From positions 62,001 to 126,000 of the forward strand of contig JBLXFH010000003.1 of assembly GCA_048262255.1 (NCBI GenBank): 64,000 bases of DNA, in the 5' to 3' direction. The stretch comes from JABMNT01 sp048262255 (lineage in GTDB: Bacteria; Pseudomonadota; Alphaproteobacteria; Rhodospirillales; Casp-alpha2). Made by a program: the position numbers and the translations under genes. Of the stretch, positions 1-7,105 are shown piece after piece; position 1 is the stretch's first letter; each line of letters starts with the position of its first letter. Below the pieces are notes generated by a model. It was not told the origin of the DNA and searched no databases. It worked only from the letters and a program-made list of their open reading frames with translations.

Positions 1-34
1 GTTCGATCAAAACGATACTGTATAGGTACAATTT

Positions 35-937
35 ATGGACAATCTGCCGATCATTGATGCCCACCATCACTTTTGGGATTTAAAACAGAATAAAAACCCC
101 TGGCTGTGCGGTGAAACCCTCAAGAGTTTTCGTTATGGGGATTACTCATCCATCCGCAAAAATTTTCTAGTGGAAGATTTTAAACGGGTTTCAGCCAATC
201 AGAATGTGGTGAAAACCGTGCATATGGAAGCGGAATGGGAAACATCAGATCCTGTAGGGGAAACCGAATGGTTGATGGGACTGCATGACCAGACCGGATA
301 TCCGCATGCGATTATTGGTCAGGCCTGGTTTGATCGGGATGATGTTGAACAGGTTCTGGCCGGTCATGCGGCCTATCCTCTGGTCCGAAGCGTCCGACAA
401 AAACCAAAGGCGAGCGCATCGCCTGATGATTATAAGCCAGGTTTACCTGGCTCCATGGCAGACCCGGTCTTTCGTACCGGTTTTCGACATCTAAAGCGAT
501 ACGGTTTACACTATGATCTGCAAACCGTTTGGTGGCATTTGGGTGAGGCGGCAGATTTGGCCCGCGATTTTCCAGACACAACAATCATCGTCAACCACAC
601 TGGAGTGCCATCCGACCGTTCGGTAAAAGGTCTGGCGGGCTGGCGTGAGGCGATGGAAACCGTTGCTGCTGAGCCCAATACGGCGGTTAAGATTTCCGGC
701 ATTTGTGTGCCCGATCACCGTTGGACTCCCGATCTTAACAGCGAAATTGTGATAGAAACGATCCGTATGTTTGGTGTGGAGCGCTGTATGTTTGCTTCGA
801 ATTTTCCTGTGGATGGTATCTGGGCGACCTATGACGAAATTTTTGACGGCTTTAAGTCAATAACCAGAGACTACAGCGATACCGATCGCCGCAAACTCTT
901 TCATGACAATGCGATAAAATATTATCGACCGGTGTAA
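35..937 (+). CDS. Amidohydrolase family protein (amidohydrolase_2, TIM-barrel metal-dependent hydrolase)
   Basis: This 300-residue protein starts with a beta strand and the metal-binding motif DAHHHFWD (residues 9-16), typical of the amidohydrolase-2 family that includes 2-pyrone-4,6-dicarboxylate lactonase and L-fucono/L-rhamnono-lactonase-like enzymes. A second conserved His lies in IIVNHTG near residue 190, and an ASNFP motif near the C-terminus carries the position where the family usually has a catalytic Asp (often SDFP); here it is Asn. The family hydrolyses lactones or decarboxylates acids in the cytoplasm. An AGGT element lies about nine bases before the ATG. The gene sits alone at the window edge, so any operon partners upstream are not visible. 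The exact substrate cannot be read from the sequence. Confidence 0.85.
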   Translation: MDNLPIIDAHHHFWDLKQNKNPWLCGETLKSFRYGDYSSIRKNFLVEDFKRVSANQNVVKTVHMEAEWETSDPVGETEWLMGLHDQTGYPHAIIGQAWFDRDDVEQVLAGHAAYPLVRSVRQKPKASASPDDYKPGLPGSMADPVFRTGFRHLKRYGLHYDLQTVWWHLGEAADLARDFPDTTIIVNHTGVPSDRSVKGLAGWREAMETVAAEPNTAVKISGICVPDHRWTPDLNSEIVIETIRMFGVERCMFASNFPVDGIWATYDEIFDGFKSITRDYSDTDRRKLFHDNAIKYYRPV

Positions 938-1005
938 TGCGCCGGGGCGATTTTTAATGTTCAGAATAAATTGAGCTTTGTGTCGGCTGATTGATATGCG
1001 CGGGC

Positions 1006-1989
1006 TTATAAATCAACACAGGCAACTACCTGATTGCCATTCCCAAGATAAGTCATCTCCGAGAATGCGAGGGACTTTGACAAGGCAATTCCGCGTCCAT
1101 GGACACCTTGATTTTTCTGGAACTCATAATATTTCTCAGGTTGGAAACCCCGTCCGCAATCACTTATTTTGAATTTTACCTTTTTGTCGTCCCGCTCAAC
1201 TTCGACGATGACATATTTCGACACATTTTCAGGCAGTGCCAACCGCCTTTCAATTTCATTCGGCCATTGACCTGAAACCAGCAAGTCCGTTTTCAGATCA
1301 TATCCGATGCCTAAATTTCCATGTTCGATCGCATTCACTATCAATTCCGTTAAACCGAGTAATGTCTGTGTCGGGTCAGGGCATATTTTGGCAAGAGATT
1401 TTGAAACTTTTTTGGCTTCATCCAAAGTGCGAACCTTGAAGGTCGCTTGTTTCAGCAATGCGCCTGGCAAAGCCGAATCTATCCAGGATTCCGCTACTTC
1501 GGTATAATGCTTAATTAGGGCGTCAGGGGATTCATAAACACCGACGGCATATTCACTGGTGCCGGTTTTTTCGCCAAAAAGATTGCGGAGCTTATCTTCA
1601 AATAAAGCTGTTTGGCGGATCGATATATCGATTTTGGATTTTACGGTTGCGATGAGCAATTCGGATTTAACCGGTTTTGTTAAATATCCATCAACGCCCA
1701 AACGAAGACTTTCAATGATGTCTTTTTCACCGGAGAGAGCGGTCAGGAAGACAAATGGAATCCCGGCATGAGTGGGGCTGATATTGCGTAGCGCAGTCAT
1801 TAAACTGATGCCGTTCATTTTTGGCATCATTATATCGGAGAGAATAAGATCTGGCAGAGATTCCCGACACTTTTCCAACGCCTCTTCGCCGTTGGTCGCT
1901 TCAAAGGTTTCAAAACCGGCTTTCTTTAGGTGAGCGATTAGAATACGGCGGAGGTCCTCTTCATCTTCGACAACTAATATATTTGGCAT
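1006..1989 (-). CDS. Response regulator with C-terminal HATPase (anti-sigma/serine kinase-like) domain
   Basis: Residues 1-125 form a CheY-like receiver with acidic residues E8/D9, phospho-acceptor D52 in SDIMMP, T83 and K105. After a linker, residues ~205-327 carry a GHKL ATP-binding fold: the N box ELIVNAIEHGN (215-225), a DxGxG motif (SDCGRGF, D277) and a GRGIAL G2 box. There is no DHp phospho-acceptor helix, so this is not an ordinary histidine kinase; the HATPase resembles RsbW-type anti-sigma serine kinases. It lies 70 bases downstream of a STAS-domain antagonist gene on the same strand. I infer that phosphorylation of the receiver gates binding or phosphorylation of the STAS protein. 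No sigma factor or PP2C phosphatase is nearby. Confidence 0.88.
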   Translation of the reverse strand: MPNILVVEDEEDLRRILIAHLKKAGFETFEATNGEEALEKCRESLPDLILSDIMMPKMNGISLMTALRNISPTHAGIPFVFLTALSGEKDIIESLRLGVDGYLTKPVKSELLIATVKSKIDISIRQTALFEDKLRNLFGEKTGTSEYAVGVYESPDALIKHYTEVAESWIDSALPGALLKQATFKVRTLDEAKKVSKSLAKICPDPTQTLLGLTELIVNAIEHGNLGIGYDLKTDLLVSGQWPNEIERRLALPENVSKYVIVEVERDDKKVKFKISDCGRGFQPEKYYEFQKNQGVHGRGIALSKSLAFSEMTYLGNGNQVVACVDL

Positions 1990-2059
1990 GAAAATCTCCG
2001 GTACTCTTCTTTATGTGCGCATCGTTTTCCTCTACACAAACCAGGGTTTGCTGATCGCT

Positions 2060-2365
2060 CTATACTTGGATTGACAGATATTCATCCATCTTTCCCGCTC
2101 TTAAATTTGTTAGAATGTGTTCAGATGGATTAACAAAATTGATGTTAATCTTCGACTGTTCTGCCGCATCCTTCCATAAAATTAACATGCCGAGTCCCAT
2201 TGAATCGATGAATTTGAGGGAGGACATGTCAATTTGGATAACTTTGGCTGATTGACTCCGAATGAGTGTTTCAATTTCTTTTGATTTAGCGTGGTCGTCA
2301 AACGTCAATTCGCCCGACAGTGTGATGGAATGCGTTGAAGAATCTGACTTCACTGCATAGTCCAT
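2060..2365 (-). CDS. STAS-domain anti-sigma factor antagonist
   Basis: A 101-residue single-domain STAS protein. The hallmark IDSMGLG segment places the conserved phosphorylatable serine at S55, in the position used by SpoIIAA and RsbV. The family acts as a switch: unphosphorylated protein binds an RsbW-like HATPase partner, and Ser phosphorylation releases it. The start is well supported by a near-perfect Shine-Dalgarno AAGGAGGTGA six bases upstream (AGGAGG to ATG). The gene precedes the receiver-HATPase gene in what looks like a two-gene operon, so the neighbour is the likely partner. The upstream region is shared with a divergent chemoreceptor gene. Function is inferred from domain and context. 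Confidence 0.88.
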   Translation of the reverse strand: MDYAVKSDSSTHSITLSGELTFDDHAKSKEIETLIRSQSAKVIQIDMSSLKFIDSMGLGMLILWKDAAEQSKININFVNPSEHILTNLRAGKMDEYLSIQV

Positions 2366-2635
2366 TTTTCACCTCCTTATTTGGCTATTAATATAAGTCG
2401 CACGCCGTGAATCTTATGAATTAGAGCTATTATGGTGATCAATTATCTTGTCGTATATTTTCTATACGCTTTTTTTTATCGGCAATAGTCAAATTGTCCG
2501 TCAGAAGCAAAATGAAACATACCGTACACATTTCCCATACAATTATATGTAAAATCCTAAGCTTAGCGATTTGCGCCATATTCATGCAACGCGCAGATTT
2601 GGGATCATTCATAGGTATTTATATAGGGTCAAATA
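2366..2635. promoter_or_regulatory. Divergent intergenic region between STAS and chemoreceptor genes
   Basis: This 270-base AT-rich stretch separates two divergent signalling genes and must hold both promoters. A strong Shine-Dalgarno for the minus-strand STAS gene is at 2369-2378. I could not assign -35 and -10 elements with confidence, and I see no small gene or clear palindrome. Confidence 0.5.
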
Positions 2636-4135
2636 ATGGGAACTTTGGGATTATTTAAGGGGGCGGGAAATCTCAATAAGGAGATGCTCGACCAGATACC
2701 GATCAATGTCATGCTGTGTGATCCTAAATCAGCGATCATTACGTATGTAAATTCAACGAGTAAAAGTACATTAGGAAAATTGGCCCATCTCCTTCCTCCT
2801 GGCGTTACTCCCGAAAACCTGGTGGGGCAGACGATTGATGTTTTCCACAAAAACCCGGCGCACCAGAGAAATATTCTTTCTGATTCGAACAACCTGCCGC
2901 ATCAGGCGATTATCCAGTTAGGCGACGAGTATCTGGATTTGCTGATCTCTCCCATCTTTAAAGGGAGCAGCTATGTTGCCGCCATGCTCAGTTGGAGCAT
3001 TGTTACGGAAAAGGTGAAAGCCGATAGGGAAGCCGCACTGTTGAGGCAAATGCTGGATTTAATGCCGATCAATGTCATCATGTGTGACGCAAAAACACTG
3101 GAAATCAATTATATCAACAAAGCCAGCATTGAAACGTTAAAAACGGTGGAACAGTATTTGCCGAATGGCGTCGATCCGGAAAACCTGATGGGCACCTGTA
3201 TTGATATTTTCCATAAAAAACCCGAACATCAAAGAGCAATGCTTGCCGATCCTTCGAATTTACCACATGAAGCGAAAATCAAATTGGGCCCGGAAACGCT
3301 GTCTTTGCGTGTTTCGGCCGTAAACGATAAAGATGGAAATTATATTGGCCCAATGGTTTCCTGGCAGGTTATCTCCCATTTGGTAGCTCTGGCGGATAAT
3401 TTTGAAAGCACTGTTATCAATGTTGTGGAAACTGTTTCTGCTGCGGCGACTGAATTGCAGGCATCGGCAGAATCGATGGCTTCCATATCTGCGGAAACAA
3501 ATTCACAGGCCACGACTGTGGCGTCTTCTACAGAAGAATTGTCTGCTTCCATACGTGAAATCTCTGGTCAGGTTAGCACCGCATCAAATACCGCTACTGA
3601 AGCTGACCAGGCAGCGACCTCGGCAGGGAAATCGGTTAAGGAACTGGAAGGTATGGCCGGTAAAATTGGTGATGTGGTCAGCCTGATTAATGATATTGCC
3701 GAGCAAACCAATCTACTGGCTCTCAATGCCACGATTGAAGCAGCCAGAGCCGGCGATGCTGGCAAGGGGTTTGCGGTTGTGGCTTCGGAAGTCAAAAACC
3801 TGGCCAATCAAACGGCAAAGGCTACGGAAGAAATTACAGGACAGGTTTCTGCTATTCAAAATGCTACGTCCGGAACCGTTTCGGATATCAGCAATATTGC
3901 CACGCAAGTCAGCCAAATATCAGGCGTGACGACTTCCATTGCCGGAGCTGTTGAAGAGCAGTCTGCGGCAACGGAAGAGGTTGCCCGAAACGTCGAAATG
4001 GTGAGTTCCGCATCGCAGGAATCTGGCTCTGTTGCCGGACAGGTGCTGGAAGCGGCGACGGAACTTTCACAACAGTCTGAAGCCATGAAAGAGCACGTGG
4101 AACGGTTCCTGGTCCAGGTCAGGCAGACCTTCTAG
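2636..4135 (+). CDS. Soluble methyl-accepting chemotaxis protein with two PAS domains
   Basis: A 499-residue chemoreceptor without any hydrophobic membrane segment, so it is expected to be cytoplasmic. Residues ~15-120 and ~134-245 are two PAS-like domains that repeat each other closely: both contain PINV-(M/I)-x-CD, GV-x-PENL, DxFHK-x-P-x-HQR and NLPH-(Q/E)-A at matching positions. Residues ~250-499 form the MCP signalling coiled coil with the highly conserved tip EQTNLLALNATIEAARAG and the following GKGFAVVASEV. The tip binds CheA/CheW. It probably senses an intracellular cue such as redox state or a bound ligand; I see no obvious haem or flavin residue set. It is divergent from the STAS/receiver-HATPase pair. 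Confidence 0.95.
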   Translation: MGTLGLFKGAGNLNKEMLDQIPINVMLCDPKSAIITYVNSTSKSTLGKLAHLLPPGVTPENLVGQTIDVFHKNPAHQRNILSDSNNLPHQAIIQLGDEYLDLLISPIFKGSSYVAAMLSWSIVTEKVKADREAALLRQMLDLMPINVIMCDAKTLEINYINKASIETLKTVEQYLPNGVDPENLMGTCIDIFHKKPEHQRAMLADPSNLPHEAKIKLGPETLSLRVSAVNDKDGNYIGPMVSWQVISHLVALADNFESTVINVVETVSAAATELQASAESMASISAETNSQATTVASSTEELSASIREISGQVSTASNTATEADQAATSAGKSVKELEGMAGKIGDVVSLINDIAEQTNLLALNATIEAARAGDAGKGFAVVASEVKNLANQTAKATEEITGQVSAIQNATSGTVSDISNIATQVSQISGVTTSIAGAVEEQSAATEEVARNVEMVSSASQESGSVAGQVLEAATELSQQSEAMKEHVERFLVQVRQTF

Positions 4136-4179
4136 GCAACGGATAACGATGCTGGGGTCGCTTTGATCGCGTTGTCTGA

Positions 4180-6120
4180 CTAAGGGGTATTACTTTCTGC
4201 GTGGCACCAGTCTTGCCAGATGCCGCGAAGTAACTGTGCAAAACCTTCAGCAAAAAGGTCTCCGTCGCAGGCCGGTGACATCGCCATTTGATTTCTTAAT
4301 CCAGCCCGAAGGTTCCGTAGACGCGTGGTGTCATTGGCCAGGGCGACGGCTCGCCTCACATAGTCCTCATAATCCGTCGCAACCAGCTCGGGAAGGCCGA
4401 TTGTCGAAAGATGACTTTGGGAATGACGGCTGGCGAACGTCTGCCCAGGTACGGTAATCACAGGCACCCCCATCCACAGGGCTTCATAAGTGGTTAAGCC
4501 ACCGGAATAGGGGAACGGGTCGAGAGCAATATCCACATCCCCATAACGGGCCAGCAATTCGCCATGTGGCGCAGCCCCTTCGAGGATCAGGCGGTCAGGT
4601 TTCAGGCCTTCAGCTTCAAACAGGTTTCTGATGCGTTTTTCTGTGGTGGCTGTATTGATGCCCTTATATTTAATCAGGAGTGTAGAGCTTGGCGTGGCAT
4701 TGAGAATCCGTGTCCAGACTTGAGCCAGTACGGAATTAATTTTTATTGGATTGCTGAACGAGGCAAAGCTGATTGCGCCCGTCCTGTCATATGGCAAGGG
4801 CCCGACATCAGCGGCATATTGGGGCGGTGCATAGCACAGCCAGCCATCAGGCATCCGGAGAATTTTTTCCTGATAAAACGGCTCTTCATTCTTAAGCGTC
4901 GAATATCTGTCTGTAATCATATAATCAATGGCGGTCATCCCAGTCGTCGCGACATACCCGGCCCAGGTTACCTGTATAGGCGCAGGTTTTTGAGCGAAAA
5001 CGAGCAGCCGGTTTCCTGCGGAATGTCCGCTGAGGTCTATTAATATATCAATGTCGTCAGACTGGATCATTTGTACCAGATCATCATCATTGACCTTTAA
5101 CGTGTCACGCCAGATGTCGGTTGCGGATTTAATTTTATCTGTCAAGTCATCCGGCAGGCGAGCCGAATAGCAGACCGTTTCGATCTGTTCTTTAGGCAGT
5201 CCCTGAAGCAGAGGCAGGATAAAATAACCAACCGGATGGCGACCCAAATCAGGAGAGACAAAGCCAATCCGCAAACGCCGGTCAGGGGTTTTGTCATGAC
5301 CATGGACCGGCCACTCCGGACGATATTTTTGGGCATGGCGTACGTCCCACTGACGGTGCATTTCAAACAGCGTTTTATGGTCGTTCCCAAGCCGATACTG
5401 TTCAGTCAAAAGTAGATTGTCATGCGCCGGTATATGGTCGGGTGCTAACGACAGGGCTTTTTCATAATGGGCGATCGCCTGCTCAAGGTCTCCTTGTTCT
5501 TTCAGGATGCTGCCAAAGCCCGTCAAAGCAATGACGTAGTCGGGGTTCAGGGCCAAGGCTTTTTCAAAATAGATAACAGCCTCATCAAGTTTGCCGAGCT
5601 TCCCGAGGGAGCGTCCCATGTTATAGAGGGCGCTCGTATATTCGGGGTTGAGGGTTAACGCTTTTTGGTAGCATTTGACCGCGTCTTTGTGACGGTCCAG
5701 TCCGCCATAGGCATTGCCCAGATTGTAATGAGCATCGGCAAAGTCAGGTTTCAAAGACAAAGCTTTTTGATAACTGGTGATAGCCTCCTCAAGACGGTCC
5801 AGTTCCTTGAGAACAATACCCCGGTTGCTGTGAGCTTCGGCGTAATCAGGTTTTGCGATAATGGATCGGGTCAGATATTCGAGAGCTGTTTGTTCGTCAT
5901 TTTGCTGATGGGCAACAAGACCCAGAAAATGTAGAGCACCAGGTTCATCGGGATGGGTTTTCAGTACGGCCTGATAAATCGCTTTGGCCTCATTCAAACG
6001 GCCTGCAGAATGATGCTGTAGGGCCGTGTTGATGATTTGTCCGATGGGTTGAGCAAGAGCAGGTTTTTGACCAGATTTTTTAGCCAGTTTCTGTCGCCGA
6101 CGTTTTTCGGCCCTATTCAT
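4180..6120 (-). CDS. TPR protein with O-GlcNAc-transferase-like (SPINDLY/GT41) domain
   Basis: From the ATG at 6120 this is 646 residues. A basic N-terminus (NRAEKRRRQKLAKK) leads into about six or seven tetratricopeptide repeats (roughly residues 15-245; PDYAEAHSNRGIVLKEL and PDFADAHYNLGNAYGGL are clear units). The C-terminal half carries the GT41 signature: RIGFVSPDLGRHPVGYF, APIQVTWAGY and LDPFPYSGGLTTYEALWMGVPV. Such proteins transfer GlcNAc or another sugar from a UDP-sugar to Ser/Thr of protein targets; bacterial members often modify flagellin or surface proteins. A longer frame reaches 6204, but 6120 has GGGGA ten bases upstream and leaves a normal 166-base gap to the divergent gene. 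The target is unknown. Confidence 0.92.
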   Translation of the reverse strand: MNRAEKRRRQKLAKKSGQKPALAQPIGQIINTALQHHSAGRLNEAKAIYQAVLKTHPDEPGALHFLGLVAHQQNDEQTALEYLTRSIIAKPDYAEAHSNRGIVLKELDRLEEAITSYQKALSLKPDFADAHYNLGNAYGGLDRHKDAVKCYQKALTLNPEYTSALYNMGRSLGKLGKLDEAVIYFEKALALNPDYVIALTGFGSILKEQGDLEQAIAHYEKALSLAPDHIPAHDNLLLTEQYRLGNDHKTLFEMHRQWDVRHAQKYRPEWPVHGHDKTPDRRLRIGFVSPDLGRHPVGYFILPLLQGLPKEQIETVCYSARLPDDLTDKIKSATDIWRDTLKVNDDDLVQMIQSDDIDILIDLSGHSAGNRLLVFAQKPAPIQVTWAGYVATTGMTAIDYMITDRYSTLKNEEPFYQEKILRMPDGWLCYAPPQYAADVGPLPYDRTGAISFASFSNPIKINSVLAQVWTRILNATPSSTLLIKYKGINTATTEKRIRNLFEAEGLKPDRLILEGAAPHGELLARYGDVDIALDPFPYSGGLTTYEALWMGVPVITVPGQTFASRHSQSHLSTIGLPELVATDYEDYVRRAVALANDTTRLRNLRAGLRNQMAMSPACDGDLFAEGFAQLLRGIWQDWCHAESNTP

Positions 6121-6286
6121 TGTATGTGATTCCCCATTTGACCACCGACTATTCGAAACTTTAACCGACTCAGATATCAAAGAAAAGATAGGCGACTTTC
6201 TCATGCTCCTGAGAATTAATCACACATATAAAAACAGGCATGGTGTTTGCATGGCTATACGCATCACAGCGATTTTAGAGGTAGCC

Positions 6287-6877
6287 ATGAACATCGATCA
6301 CTCTGGAACAATGGAAATTTTTCGAAACAATATGATTGGAAAAGCGGCTGAGGGCGGTCAGGAAACGGCCAGTGATTTTAGCGCAATGCTTGAAGCGGAT
6401 ACTCTGCGTATGAACGTTATGGCAAAACGAAACGCGATTATGACCAATCAGGAACCGCGCTCTGAGCCGATGAATACGGAAGATATCAACTATATTCGGG
6501 AGCATGGAATGCAAGCCTACGTGGAAGAACTCCAAAAGAAAAAAATCGAGGAATTGCGCGAAAAAATACTGGCTTCTATGGGCTTTACGGAAGAGTCGCT
6601 TTCCGAGATGAACCCTGATCAACGCAATGCGATCGAAGAGATGATCCGTAATGAAATACAAAAACGCCTGCAGACAAATTCCCTGATGAATGGGGATGCG
6701 GCGAATGATAACGGCGCATTTCTGAAAACCATGATGGTGATGAATAACGCCTATTCCTTTTTTGAAAACCCGTCTTTGGTTCCAGCAAAAGGCTTTAAGG
6801 AATATATGGCGGAGAATGCGGATGCCGGAGGTGCATACGACTTTTTCCGAAGTAACACGGAAGAATCGGACCGGTAA
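6287..6877 (+). CDS. Conserved-looking hypothetical protein, methionine-rich and helical
   Basis: A 196-residue protein I do not recognise. The ATG at 6287 is preferred over an in-frame ATG at 6203 because it has an AGAGGTAG ribosome site and begins with a typical hydrophilic N-terminus. The sequence has no signal peptide or membrane helix. Residues ~60-130 are strongly charged and helical (VEELQKKKIEELREKI), followed by an Asn/Gly/Ala linker and a C-terminal segment rich in Phe and Met. Thirteen or more Met residues are spread through the chain. It is divergent from the TPR glycosyltransferase, so it could share regulation or even be a substrate, but this is only context. A hairpin follows the gene at 6892-6925. 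Confidence 0.75.
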   Translation: MNIDHSGTMEIFRNNMIGKAAEGGQETASDFSAMLEADTLRMNVMAKRNAIMTNQEPRSEPMNTEDINYIREHGMQAYVEELQKKKIEELREKILASMGFTEESLSEMNPDQRNAIEEMIRNEIQKRLQTNSLMNGDAANDNGAFLKTMMVMNNAYSFFENPSLVPAKGFKEYMAENADAGGAYDFFRSNTEESDR

Positions 6878-6891
6878 TTTTTGCCCAGTTG

Positions 6892-6925
6892 AGGCCTGAG
6901 AGGGCGTTTTATTCCTCTCAGGCCT
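6892..6925. terminator. Hairpin between convergent genes
   Basis: Two perfect 12-base arms (AGGCCTGAGAGG at 6892-6903 and its complement at 6914-6925) enclose a ten-base loop. The position between convergent genes fits a bidirectional terminator, but neither side has a long uninterrupted T tract, so termination strength is uncertain. Confidence 0.6.
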
Positions 6926-6955
6926 GTTATCGGTGTTTCTGAACGGGGCTAGGTC

Positions 6956-7081
6956 TTAGGAAAAACCGTCACTCAGGCTGAACATTACAAATATGATGAA
7001 AGCCCCAAAAGCCAGTCCGGCAATCCAGGTCCAGGGCCCGTACATGCGGATTTCATCATCATGTGCATCTTCATCGATCAT
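6956..7081 (-). CDS. 41-residue membrane microprotein at the end of the TRAP operon
   Basis: The frame starts ATG ATC GAT GAA at 7081 and ends TAA at 6956. It encodes an acidic N-terminus (MIDEDAHDDEIRMYGPW), one hydrophobic helix of about 18 residues (WIAGLAFGAFIIFVMF) and a short tail. A GGAGAA ribosome site lies eight bases before the ATG. It begins 24 bases after the stop of the fused TRAP permease gene, so it is probably co-transcribed as the last gene of dctP-dctQM. I do not recognise a family. A role as a small accessory or stabilising subunit of the permease is inference from position and the single membrane segment only. Confidence 0.72.
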   Translation of the reverse strand: MIDEDAHDDEIRMYGPWTWIAGLAFGAFIIFVMFSLSDGFS

Positions 7082-7105
7082 TTTTAATTCTCCAATCTAA
7101 AGAGG

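Noticed and set aside
4564..5043. 159-codon plus-strand frame opposite the TPR glycosyltransferase
   Set aside because: It lies wholly inside a well-supported gene on the other strand, with Cys- and Trp-rich content that fits antisense translation.
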